Source: an uncultured Polaribacter sp.
GTDB lineage: Bacteria > Bacteroidota > Bacteroidia > Flavobacteriales > Flavobacteriaceae
Assembly (NCBI GenBank): GCA_913047375.1
Contig: CAJWTV010000002.1
Span: 62,001-126,000 of the forward strand
Reading direction: 5' to 3'
Length of the DNA stretch: 64,000 nucleotides
Part shown: in pieces, positions 9,098 to 17,319 of the stretch
Position numbering within the stretch: position 1 is the stretch's first letter
Layout of the letters: each line of letters opens with the position of its first letter
Made by a program: the position numbers and the translations under genes
Notes under the pieces: model-generated
Told to the model about the DNA's origin: nothing
Seen by the model: only the letters and a program-made list of their open reading frames with translations
Databases searched by the model: none

Positions 9098-11479
9098 ATG
9101 AAAATTATAAAAAAAGTAGTCCAATATTTCTTTCTTTTTTCTATCATTTTATTTGCTTCTTTATGGATATATTCAAAAACATTAAGCCCCAATTATAATG
9201 GAGAGATTCTGCTTAAAAATATTTCTGCTGAAGTAGAAATTTATTTTGATAATATTGGAGTACCACACATTAATGCTCAAAATCAAAAAGATGCTTATAC
9301 AGCCCTGGGATATGTTCATGCTCAAGACAGGTTATGGCAAATGGAATTGATTCGTAGAATTTCTGCTGGTAGGCTGTCGGAAATTTTTGGAGAAGAATTA
9401 GTTGAGACAGATAAATTTATGTCCGGTTTAGGAATAGAGGAAGCTGCAAAAAAAACAATATTAGGTTTAAATAAAAGTACTGAAGCCTATAAATTATCTA
9501 TGGCATATTTGAATGGGATTAATCAATATATAGAAAATGGTAAAACTCCAGTAGAATTTACATTAGTAGGAGTTGAGAAAGAAAAATACACCATTAATGA
9601 CATTTATAATGTCTTTGGTTACATGGCCTTTAGTTTTGCAATTGCTCATAAAACAGATCCGCTTTTAAATGAAGTAAAAGAAAAACTAGGCGAGAATTAT
9701 TTAAATGAATTGATTGATGCAGAATTTCAGAACCAAACAATTATAAGAAGCGAAAATAATGTTGAGCTAAAAGCTGAATTTGGGAAAGCAATACAAAAAA
9801 TATTTACAAAGTTACCTATTTCTCCTTTTATTGGGAGTAACTCTTGGGTAATTGGTGCAGATAAAACTAAAAACGGAAAGGTGATTTTCGCGAATGATCC
9901 TCATATAGGTTTTTCTCAACCATCTGTTTGGTATCAGTCTCATATTAAAACACCTAATTATGAAATGTATGGTTTTAATTTAGCGTTAATTCCATTTTCA
10001 CTATTAGGTCATAATACTAATTATGCCTACGGTGTAACCATGTTAGAAAACGACGATGTTGATTTTTATATTGAAGAAAATAATCCAAAAAATGAAATGG
10101 AGTATAAAACTTCAAATGGTTATCAGAAATATGATTTGATTGAGAAACGAATTAAAATCAAAGGGAAAAAGGACAGTATTTATCAAATAAAAGTAAGTAG
10201 TCACGGGCCAATAATGAATGATATTATTCCTCATTTAGACGACAAAAGACCCATTGCTATGCAATGGATTTACACAAAATTAGAAAATCAAATTTTAGAT
10301 GTAGGATATGAGCTTTCTCATGCTAAAAATTTATCAGATTTTAAAACTGGATCGAGTAAGTTACACGCACCAGGATTAAATCTTATGTATGGCGATTCAA
10401 AAAATAATATAGCTTGGTTTTCATCGGGTAAGTTATATAAATATCGAGATTCTTTATATACCAAGACATATTTAAACGGAGCTTCTGGAGAAGATGATAT
10501 TTTAAAGTATTTAAATTTTGATCAAAATCCACAAGCAATAAATCCAAGTTGGAACTATGTGTATTCTGCTAATAATCAGGTCGATTCAGTTGCAGGAAAA
10601 TTATATCCTGGATACTATTTAAATGAAAATAGAGCTAAAAGAATAGTAAGTTTAGTTGAGTCAAAAAATGACTGGACAAAACAAGATGTGGCTAAAATGT
10701 TAAATGATGTTACTTCGACTTCTGCTACAGATATTATAATTGATTTTATAAAATCTATTAATAAAAAAGAGTTGTCTCTAAGTGAAAAAACAGCAATTTC
10801 TATTTTAGAAAACTGGAAAGGAAATTTTGATAAAAAGGAAATTGGGCCTGTAATTTATAATCGAATTGTATACGAATTTCAAAAAAATACATTTGCTGAT
10901 GAGATGGGAGAAGCGTTTAATCAATTTATTAATACACCATTAATAGAGAAGGTTTTACCCGTTCAAATGGAAAGAGGTAATTCTGTCTGGTGGGACGATA
11001 TTTCAACAATCAATAAAGTAGAAACAAAACAACAAATTATAACAAAATCATTTAAAGCTGCATTTGATTTTCTACAAAATCAATTAGGAGAAAATATTGA
11101 AGGTTGGACTTGGGATAGAGTAATTTCAGTAGAACACAAACACGCAGTTGGAGAAATACCAATACTAAGAAATCTTTTTAATGTTGGACCATTTGTCCCA
11201 TCTGGGGGGGATCAGGTAATTAATAATCAAATTTACAACATCGACTCTACGGGTTATTATAAAGTATTAGCAGGTCCTTCTACTAGAAGAGTTGTGGATT
11301 TTTCTGATATTGAAAATAGTCTTGCAATTTTGCCAACAGGTCAATCTGGTCGTGTATTTAGTAAGTATTATAAAGATCAGGCAAAGAAATATTTAAACGG
11401 GGAGTTTGTCAAAATGAAAATCAATCAGATAGAAATTGAAAAGAGTAATAATTTACTAGTTCTTAAACCCAGTAATTAG
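9098..11479 (+). CDS. Penicillin acylase family protein (Ntn hydrolase, S45)
   Basis: A 793-residue protein of the penicillin G acylase / acyl-homoserine-lactone acylase family. These are made as precursors and self-cleave in front of a Ser that becomes the N-terminal nucleophile; here that Ser is S247 in the motif IGSNSWVIG, followed by NDPHIGF. One N-terminal hydrophobic segment (about residues 8-27) would export or anchor it, so the mature enzyme is periplasmic. The alpha-subunit segment AYTALGYVHAQDRLWQM is canonical. The physiological substrate is unknown; amide hydrolysis of acylated compounds, including quorum signals, is possible. It converges with the nitroreductase gene four bases downstream. 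Confidence 0.92.
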   Translation: MKIIKKVVQYFFLFSIILFASLWIYSKTLSPNYNGEILLKNISAEVEIYFDNIGVPHINAQNQKDAYTALGYVHAQDRLWQMELIRRISAGRLSEIFGEELVETDKFMSGLGIEEAAKKTILGLNKSTEAYKLSMAYLNGINQYIENGKTPVEFTLVGVEKEKYTINDIYNVFGYMAFSFAIAHKTDPLLNEVKEKLGENYLNELIDAEFQNQTIIRSENNVELKAEFGKAIQKIFTKLPISPFIGSNSWVIGADKTKNGKVIFANDPHIGFSQPSVWYQSHIKTPNYEMYGFNLALIPFSLLGHNTNYAYGVTMLENDDVDFYIEENNPKNEMEYKTSNGYQKYDLIEKRIKIKGKKDSIYQIKVSSHGPIMNDIIPHLDDKRPIAMQWIYTKLENQILDVGYELSHAKNLSDFKTGSSKLHAPGLNLMYGDSKNNIAWFSSGKLYKYRDSLYTKTYLNGASGEDDILKYLNFDQNPQAINPSWNYVYSANNQVDSVAGKLYPGYYLNENRAKRIVSLVESKNDWTKQDVAKMLNDVTSTSATDIIIDFIKSINKKELSLSEKTAISILENWKGNFDKKEIGPVIYNRIVYEFQKNTFADEMGEAFNQFINTPLIEKVLPVQMERGNSVWWDDISTINKVETKQQIITKSFKAAFDFLQNQLGENIEGWTWDRVISVEHKHAVGEIPILRNLFNVGPFVPSGGDQVINNQIYNIDSTGYYKVLAGPSTRRVVDFSDIENSLAILPTGQSGRVFSKYYKDQAKKYLNGEFVKMKINQIEIEKSNNLLVLKPSN

Positions 11480-11483
11480 TGTA

Positions 11484-12218
11484 TTAAATTTCTTTATAAA
11501 TTTCATTGAAAGGAACTCGAAAACGTTCTCCATAAACCCCTTTTTCATCTCTAATTCCACAGGAGACAATCATATTTATTTCTGCTCCAAATGGAAGATT
11601 TAGTAATTTTTTAACTCGTAAGGTATCACTTCCCTCCATTGGACAAGTGTCATAACCTTTTGCAGCCATTGAAATCATAAAGTTTTCTGCTGCTAATCCA
11701 CAAGTTTTGTGAGCTACAATTCTCATATCACTATTTTTCACCTGTCTATATATAGGTTTAAAAATTCCTATTGCAGAGACTAACACAAACTTTATATATC
11801 CTAAAATCCCAAGAAAATCACTGTAAGCAAAAGGAATTATCTTTCCATAATAGTTTCTTATAGTTTTTTCTCTACCACTTTTTTGATTATTGGGTGTAGG
11901 TGGGAAAAGTTTATCAATCATCTCTAAATTAGCTTTTGCACGTTTTCTCCATAGATCTTTCCTTGTTACAAAAACAACCAATTCTTGAGCTGTTTTAGCT
12001 GCGTTTTGATTAAAACAAAAAGGAGCAATTTTAGCTATTATTTCTTTTGAGCTAATATGATGGAATTCCCATAACTGCATATTACTACTATTAGGTGCCA
12101 AAGCAGCTAGCTCTAAACATTCCTTTACTATTTTTGATTCAATAGGTTTTTTTGCATCATATATTCTTACAGAACGTCTATGCTTTATAGCTTCTGAGAC
12201 CGTTTTTTCTAAAATCAT
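11484..12218 (-). CDS. Nitroreductase family protein
   Basis: A 244-residue FMN-dependent oxidoreductase of the nitroreductase fold. The N-terminal FMN-phosphate motif is HRRSVRIY, followed by LAALAPNSSNMQLW, and the C-terminal half has CGLAAENFMISMAAKGYDTCPMEG. It is somewhat longer than minimal nitroreductases because of an insert around residues 95-150 containing a hydrophobic stretch (FLGILGYIKFVLVSAIGIF), which could contact membrane or substrate. The ATG at 12218 lies seven bases after the stop of the AlkB-type gene, so the two are probably cotranscribed. The substrate is unknown. Confidence 0.88.
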   Translation of the reverse strand: MILEKTVSEAIKHRRSVRIYDAKKPIESKIVKECLELAALAPNSSNMQLWEFHHISSKEIIAKIAPFCFNQNAAKTAQELVVFVTRKDLWRKRAKANLEMIDKLFPPTPNNQKSGREKTIRNYYGKIIPFAYSDFLGILGYIKFVLVSAIGIFKPIYRQVKNSDMRIVAHKTCGLAAENFMISMAAKGYDTCPMEGSDTLRVKKLLNLPFGAEINMIVSCGIRDEKGVYGERFRVPFNEIYKEI

Positions 12219-12225
12219 AAAGTTT

Positions 12226-13260
12226 CTATGAAAGTGTTTTTATTTTTTTATTCATTACCATAAACCAAAAAGGAGGCAGAAGTGCTAGGATCATCATTCC
12301 AGGGTATCCTGTTGGCATTTGTGGACTCTCTGGCACTGATTTCAATAATTGATACTGCTTTGATCCATTATAGTGATGATCTGAATGTCGAGATAAATTA
12401 AATAATAAAGCCTGTCCAATCTGATGATCTGAATTCCAGGAATGATGTCTTTTTACTTTTTCATATCTTCCATTATCATCTTGCTTTCTTAGTAACCCAT
12501 AATGTTCTATATAATTTACAGTCTCTAATAATATGATTCCGGTAATAGCTGCTGATAAAAAAGATATCATTACAAATTGTCCGTAAAAAAAGTAAATCCC
12601 CCCTATTAAAAATAAATTACAGATGGTATAAGTAATCATTCTATTTTGATAGTGAAAAGAGCTTCTACCACTATTTTTTAAACGATTGTTTTCAATCTTC
12701 CATGCCTGAATGTAACTTGTGAAATGTGAGCGAATCCAAAAAAGAAATATTATTTCATTTTTCCTAGCTGTTGCAGCATCTTTAGGGGTAGCAACATTTA
12801 AATGATGCCCACCGTTATGATAAGGTAAGAAATGAGTATTTAAAGAGGTTAGCAATAAAATCTCACCAATAAATTCATTTATTCTATTATTTCGGTGACC
12901 TAGTTCATGTCCAACATTTATACCTATAATACTACACATTATTCCCATTCCAAAAACCCTTCCTACTAATTCAGTGTTTGTTAAGCCCACTTCTTGAATT
13001 ACATAAAAAAAGAATCCTAAAAAACCTAACTGAACTGGTAATGTTCCATATAAAATATAGGTATATATTTTATTTTCTTTTTCTGTTTTTTCCTCTTCTT
13101 TGGTAAGATTTTCTTTATTTGGTTTAATAAGTAATTCAAGTAAAGGAAGTAAAAAAAAGAAAACAATCGCAGGTAGATGAGTTAATAGGCCTTTTGATGT
13201 AAAAGAAATATAAACTACAATTGGTAAAATTAGAATAGAAAGATATTTTAATGGTCTCAT
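12226..13260 (-). CDS. Alkane 1-monooxygenase / AlkB-type membrane hydroxylase
   Basis: A 344-residue integral membrane di-iron hydroxylase. The His boxes of AlkB-type enzymes are present in order: HELGHR, HNGGHH, EHYGLLR and HSDHHYNGSKQY. At least four to five hydrophobic segments surround them. Such enzymes hydroxylate the terminal carbon of alkanes with a rubredoxin partner, but no rubredoxin gene is visible here and alkB-like genes are common in marine flavobacteria, so the substrate could be another lipid-like molecule. I use the ATG at 13260 (MRPLKYLSIL); a TTG ten codons upstream is possible. The RluA gene ends 33 bases upstream and the nitroreductase gene follows. Confidence 0.9.
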   Translation of the reverse strand: MRPLKYLSILILPIVVYISFTSKGLLTHLPAIVFFFLLPLLELLIKPNKENLTKEEEKTEKENKIYTYILYGTLPVQLGFLGFFFYVIQEVGLTNTELVGRVFGMGIMCSIIGINVGHELGHRNNRINEFIGEILLLTSLNTHFLPYHNGGHHLNVATPKDAATARKNEIIFLFWIRSHFTSYIQAWKIENNRLKNSGRSSFHYQNRMITYTICNLFLIGGIYFFYGQFVMISFLSAAITGIILLETVNYIEHYGLLRKQDDNGRYEKVKRHHSWNSDHQIGQALLFNLSRHSDHHYNGSKQYQLLKSVPESPQMPTGYPGMMILALLPPFWFMVMNKKIKTLS

Positions 13261-13293
13261 TTTGAGCTTAGTTTTTTTATAAATATACAAAAA

Positions 13294-13980
13294 CTATAAA
13301 CAAGCATTCCAAATTATATCATTTGGTGGAGGAGAAGTGATATTAATCTCTTCTTTTGTTACAGGGTGAATAAAGTTAATTTTTCTGGCATGTAAAGAGA
13401 TGCTTCCATCTTTGTTGCTTCTGTCAGAACCATATTTTAAATCGCCTTTTATAGGGCAACCTATATGCGATAGTTGTGTTCTGATTTGATGATGTCTACC
13501 AGTTTCTAGGTCAACTTCAATTAATGAGTAATTATCTAGTTTCTTAATAGTATTATAATGTAATATTGCTTTCTTACTACCATCAATTTCTTTCTTATAA
13601 ACGAAAGATTTATTTTTTTTAGTATCTTTTTTTAGAAAGTTTATTAAAGTATCTACTTTGTTTTTGGGTTGGTTTTTTACAATTGCCCAATATGTTTTTT
13701 TTATTGTTTTCTCACGTAACATTTTATTTAAACGCTCAAGAGCTTTAGATGTTCTTGCAAAAATTATAATTCCAGAAGTAGGCCTATCCAATCTATGTAC
13801 AGTTCCAATAAAGACTTTACCAGGTTTATTATACTTATCCTTTATATATTCTTTTACAACTTCACTTAAAGGTTTATCACCAGTTTTATCTCCTTGGGTA
13901 ATATCTCCTGCTCTTTTGTTAGTGACGATAATATGATTATCTTCAAATAAAACTTGTAAATTTCCTTTATTAGATTGCAT
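13294..13980 (-). CDS. RluA family RNA pseudouridine synthase
   Basis: A 228-residue pseudouridine synthase. The catalytic Asp is D65 in the motif VHRLDRPTSG, and the RluA-type C-terminal motif GRHHQIRTQLSHIG is intact. No S4 domain precedes it, so it resembles the shorter RluA/TruC-like members, and the exact RNA target (rRNA or tRNA uridine) cannot be told. It lies 12 bases downstream of engB in the same direction, consistent with a small ribosome/RNA-related operon. Confidence 0.93.
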   Translation of the reverse strand: MQSNKGNLQVLFEDNHIIVTNKRAGDITQGDKTGDKPLSEVVKEYIKDKYNKPGKVFIGTVHRLDRPTSGIIIFARTSKALERLNKMLREKTIKKTYWAIVKNQPKNKVDTLINFLKKDTKKNKSFVYKKEIDGSKKAILHYNTIKKLDNYSLIEVDLETGRHHQIRTQLSHIGCPIKGDLKYGSDRSNKDGSISLHARKINFIHPVTKEEINITSPPPNDIIWNACL

Positions 13981-13992
13981 GAAAGTTAGAGG

Positions 13993-14604
13993 TTATTTAA
14001 AATCCTTAGCGACATCTTGGTTTACCCCATTAATAAATTTTAAAAATTCTTCTCTCCCTAATCCGCTAGATGATGAAGTCAAGAAACAAGTAGGAAGAGT
14101 CTCCCAATGTTGTAATAATTTTTTCTTATAGTTAGTTATTTGTTTATTTAGTTTAGAACTACCTAATTTGTCCGCTTTTGTAAAAACTAGACAAAATGGA
14201 ATTTGATTTGCTCCTAAAAATTGCATGAATTCTAAATCTATTTTTTGAGGATCGTGTCTAGAATCAATTAAAACAAAAGTACAAACTAATTGCTCTCTTT
14301 CTTTGAAATAATTCTCTATGAAATATTGAAAAATTGTTCTTTTTTTCTTCGAAATCTGAGCATAACCATAGCCTGGAAGATCAACTAAAAACCATGATTC
14401 ATTTATAATAAAATGATTTATTAGTTGAGTTTTTCCTGGTTTTCCAGAAATTTTAGCCAAATCTTTTCGCCCCATTAACATATTAATTAAGGAGGATTTC
14501 CCAACATTAGAACGTCCAATAAATGCATATTCTGGAATTCTGTCTTTTGGTGCTTTGGTAACATTACTGTTACTCATTAAAAATTCAGCAGATTTTATTT
14601 TCAC
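13993..14604 (-). CDS. engB: Ribosome biogenesis GTP-binding protein EngB (YsxC/YihA)
   Basis: A 203-residue TRAFAC GTPase needed for late 50S assembly. The P-loop is GRSNVGKSS at residues 30-38, the G3 motif is DLPGYGYAQ, and G4 is FTKADK. The start is the GTG at 14604, giving MKIKSAEFLMSN, the usual N-terminus in flavobacteria; the ATG at 14577 would remove that conserved strand. It follows the alpha/beta hydrolase gene by 57 bases on the same strand and precedes the RluA gene. Confidence 0.95.
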   Translation of the reverse strand: MKIKSAEFLMSNSNVTKAPKDRIPEYAFIGRSNVGKSSLINMLMGRKDLAKISGKPGKTQLINHFIINESWFLVDLPGYGYAQISKKKRTIFQYFIENYFKEREQLVCTFVLIDSRHDPQKIDLEFMQFLGANQIPFCLVFTKADKLGSSKLNKQITNYKKKLLQHWETLPTCFLTSSSSGLGREEFLKFINGVNQDVAKDFK

Positions 14605-14661
14605 AATAGCAATTTGAGTTGTGTTTGATATAATTAGGGGAAGTAATAGATTTAAAAAGAA

Positions 14662-15426
14662 TTATAGATTCCTGTCTTTTAGCCAGTTATCTAATATTGT
14701 ATTAAATTCTTTTGGTCTCTCCATCATTGCTGCATGTCCGCATTTGTCAATCCAAAATAAATTTGAATTTGGCATTAATTTATGAAAATCATGTCCTACT
14801 TCTGGAGGTGTAACAGCATCCTGTTTTCCCCAAATAATACATGTTGGTATTTTCATTTTTGGAAGATCATCTGACATATTATGTCTAATCGCGCTTTTCG
14901 CAATTTTTAAAGTTCTTATTACAGAGCTTCTATCATTTACAATTCTAAATATATCGTCAACCATCTCCTTTGTTCCAATTTCTGGATCATAGAAAACAGC
15001 TTTAGTTTTTTCCTCGATATATTCATAGCTCCCTCTTTTTGGAAAGCTGTCACCCATTGCTTTTTCATATAAACCAGAGCTTCCAGTAAGAACTAAAGCT
15101 TTCACCTTTTCTTGGTAATGCTTCGTGAAATAAAGAGAAATATGACCTCCAAGGGAGTTACCTAATAAAATTGCAGAATCTAATTTCTTGAACTCCATAA
15201 ACTCTTTTAAGAATTCTGCTAAGTTCTTAACATTAGTTTTCAATAATGGAAGTGTATAAAGTGGTAATTCAGGAATTAAAACAGTGTAACCATTTTGAGA
15301 AAAGTGGTTAAACGTTTCTTCAAAATTACTCAATGCTCCCATTAATCCATGTAAGACAATGATAGTAGGACCTTTTCCTGCCTCAGCATAAGTAAATCCT
15401 TCATCCTTTTTTAAATAATCAATCAT
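14662..15426 (-). CDS. Alpha/beta hydrolase
   Basis: A 254-residue alpha/beta-hydrolase-fold protein without a signal peptide. The nucleophile elbow is GNSLGG with S91, the oxyanion motif is LHGLMG at about 25-30, and the acid/His parts are in IWGKQDAVTP and DKCGHAAMMERP. The fold is shared by esterases, dehalogenases and C-C hydrolases, so the substrate is not predictable. It is divergent from mraZ, with 184 bases between the two starts. Confidence 0.9.
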   Translation of the reverse strand: MIDYLKKDEGFTYAEAGKGPTIIVLHGLMGALSNFEETFNHFSQNGYTVLIPELPLYTLPLLKTNVKNLAEFLKEFMEFKKLDSAILLGNSLGGHISLYFTKHYQEKVKALVLTGSSGLYEKAMGDSFPKRGSYEYIEEKTKAVFYDPEIGTKEMVDDIFRIVNDRSSVIRTLKIAKSAIRHNMSDDLPKMKIPTCIIWGKQDAVTPPEVGHDFHKLMPNSNLFWIDKCGHAAMMERPKEFNTILDNWLKDRNL

Positions 15427-15544
15427 TGGTTTTTTTACAATTTACTGAATCGTAAATGTACTCCTTTTTTGTTAAATAGTAAAAGTTTTGAAATTCAGTT
15501 GATTAGTTTTTTTAAACCTATAAGACGATAAAGTTATAAACAAT

Positions 15545-15574
15545 GTGGTAGAAAGTGGGTAAAAGTGGTAAATT
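15545..15574 (+). promoter_or_regulatory. MraZ operator: three tandem boxes
   Basis: Three direct copies of a 10-base unit follow one another exactly: GTGGTAGAAA at 15545, GTGGGTAAAA at 15555 and GTGGTAAATT at 15565. Known MraZ operators in other bacteria are tandem TGGG-type boxes with a 10-base period upstream of mraZ, so the match of core, spacing and place is strong. The boxes overlap where the -33 element of the mraZ promoter should be. Confidence 0.8.
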
Positions 15575-15579
15575 TTATT

Positions 15580-15587
15580 TATTTTTG
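15580..15587 (+). promoter_or_regulatory. -7 promoter element of the dcw cluster (mraZ)
   Basis: The octamer TATTTTTG matches TAnnTTTG and ends 23 bases before the mraZ ATG. No TTG stands 19-20 bases upstream; that place is taken by the second and third MraZ boxes, which suggests the promoter is weak alone or controlled directly by MraZ. Confidence 0.55.
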
Positions 15588-15610
15588 AGTTCTATAGAAT
15601 TACTTTTTTT

Positions 15611-16078
15611 ATGATTAACATTATTGGTACATACGAGTGCAAGGCTGATACTAAGGGTAGATTGATGTTCTCATCAGCCTTTAAAAAACAGCTTCATTCT
15701 GTCTTACAGGAGGGCTTTATCATTAAAAGAGCTGTTTTTCAGCCCTGTCTAGAGATATACCCTATGAGTGAGTGGAATTTGATGATGCAAAAAATTAATA
15801 AATTAAACAGATTTGTAAAAAAGAATAATGATTTCATTAGAAGGTTTACTGCTGGCGTGAAGATGGTTGAATTAGATTCATCTGGAAGGATATTAATTCC
15901 AAAAGATTTATGTGATTTTGCAGGAATTAAAAAACAAGTTGTTTTGTCTTCTGCTATAAATATCATTGAAATATGGGATAAGGTTAAATATGAAAAAGCA
16001 ATTGATGATGCTTCTGTAGATTTCGCAGATTTAGTCGAAGATGTGATGGGAAATAATGCTACTGATGAATTATCATAA
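15611..16078 (+). CDS. mraZ: Transcriptional regulator / division cluster protein MraZ
   Basis: A 155-residue MraZ with two SpoVT-AbrB-like half domains: the first with GTYECKADTKGRLMFS near the N-terminus and the second with KMVELDSSGRILIPKDL around residues 82-98. MraZ forms ring-shaped oligomers that bind tandem boxes in front of its own operon and control the dcw cluster. Such boxes lie 37-66 bases upstream of this start. It is the first gene of the cluster; its end overlaps the start of rsmH by 14 bases. Confidence 0.95.
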   Translation: MINIIGTYECKADTKGRLMFSSAFKKQLHSVLQEGFIIKRAVFQPCLEIYPMSEWNLMMQKINKLNRFVKKNNDFIRRFTAGVKMVELDSSGRILIPKDLCDFAGIKKQVVLSSAINIIEIWDKVKYEKAIDDASVDFADLVEDVMGNNATDELS

Positions 16079-16976
16079 TCCAGTTTTACTTAAAGAAAGC
16101 ATAGATGCTTTATCAATAAAAGCGAACGGTGTATACGTTGATGTGACTTTTGGAGGAGGTGGTCATTCAAGAGAAATATTAAATAGACTTGATGCTAATG
16201 GAAAGCTTTTTGCCTTTGATCAAGATCCCGATGCACAAGGGAATTTAATTGATGATGAACGCTTTGTATTAATTCCAGAAAATTTTAGATATATATCAAG
16301 GTTTTTAAGATTTCATAGGATAAAAAAAGTTGATGGAGTTTTAGCAGATTTAGGAGTTTCTTCTCATCAGTTTGATGAAGCGGAAAGGGGATTTTCTATT
16401 CGATTTGACGGAGATTTAGATATGAGGATGAACCAAAAATCAAAAATTTCTGCCAAAGAAATTATTAACAATTACTCTGAAGAAAAATTAGCAGAAATAT
16501 TGTTTTTATATGGTGAATTAAGAAATTCAAGAAATATAGCCAAAACGATTATTGATAAAAGAGAAGAAAAAAAAATAGAAACTAGTTTTCAGTTAAAAGA
16601 AATACTTCAGAAATATTTACCAAAAGCAAAAGAGCATAAAATATTAGCTCAAATTTTTCAAGCAATTAGAATTGAAGTTAACCAGGAGTTAAACGTTTTA
16701 AAAGAATTTTTAGAGCAAATGCCAAATTTATTATTGCCAGACGGAAGACTAAGTGTAATCTCTTATCACTCTCTAGAGGATAGATTGGTAAAAAGATTTA
16801 TTAGTACAGGGATGTTCAGTGGTGAGTTAGAGAAGGATGTCTTTGGAAATACGGATGAACCAATGCAAAAGGTAGGAAAATTAATAGTACCTGATTTAAA
16901 GGAAATTAAATTAAATAACAGAGCAAGGAGTGCAAAGCTTAGAATTGCAACATTGAAAAAACAAAGAATCAAATAA
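16065..16976 (+). CDS. rsmH: 16S rRNA (cytosine(1402)-N(4))-methyltransferase RsmH
   Basis: A SAM-dependent methyltransferase of about 303 residues that methylates N4 of C1402 in 16S rRNA. It starts MNYHNPVLLKES, contains the SAM motif DVTFGGGGHS, the LADLGVSSHQ segment and the C-terminal SVISYHSLEDR motif. I use the ATG at 16065 because the YHNPVLL segment is the normal N-terminus; an ATG at 16056 adds three residues. Its start overlaps the end of mraZ and ftsL follows after 12 bases, the conserved dcw order. Confidence 0.95.
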   Translation: MNYHNPVLLKESIDALSIKANGVYVDVTFGGGGHSREILNRLDANGKLFAFDQDPDAQGNLIDDERFVLIPENFRYISRFLRFHRIKKVDGVLADLGVSSHQFDEAERGFSIRFDGDLDMRMNQKSKISAKEIINNYSEEKLAEILFLYGELRNSRNIAKTIIDKREEKKIETSFQLKEILQKYLPKAKEHKILAQIFQAIRIEVNQELNVLKEFLEQMPNLLLPDGRLSVISYHSLEDRLVKRFISTGMFSGELEKDVFGNTDEPMQKVGKLIVPDLKEIKLNNRARSAKLRIATLKKQRIK

Positions 16977-16988
16977 TAATTCAGGACT

Positions 16989-17315
16989 ATGTCTAAAGTT
17001 AGAAAAGGATTATATGGTTTTCTTAGAGGAAGTTTTCTTACAGATGAATCTGCTTTTAAAAATTGGCGAACAATTATTTTTATAGTTGTGCTAATATTAA
17101 TAATGATTTCGATTGGTCACAAAGCAGATAAGAAAGTAATTCTGATTGGGAATTTAAACAAAGAGAAAAGAGAGTTAAGGGAAGAATTCGTCGATATAAG
17201 TTCCAAAGTAGAAAGAATGAAGATGGAATCAAGTATAAAGAAAAAGGTTAAATCAATTGGATTGGAAACTTCTAAGACTCCGCCAAAAAAAATAAAAGTA
17301 ACTTATAAATATTAA
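16989..17315 (+). CDS. ftsL: FtsL-like cell division protein
   Basis: A 108-residue bitopic protein: a short basic cytoplasmic tail, one membrane segment at about 27-44 and a periplasmic part rich in charged residues that can form a coiled coil (about 50-85). Sequence identity to other FtsL proteins is always low; the call rests on topology, size and its invariant place between rsmH and ftsI. FtsL normally bridges FtsB and FtsQ in the divisome. Confidence 0.82.
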   Translation: MSKVRKGLYGFLRGSFLTDESAFKNWRTIIFIVVLILIMISIGHKADKKVILIGNLNKEKRELREEFVDISSKVERMKMESSIKKKVKSIGLETSKTPPKKIKVTYKY

Positions 17316-17319
17316 TAAA

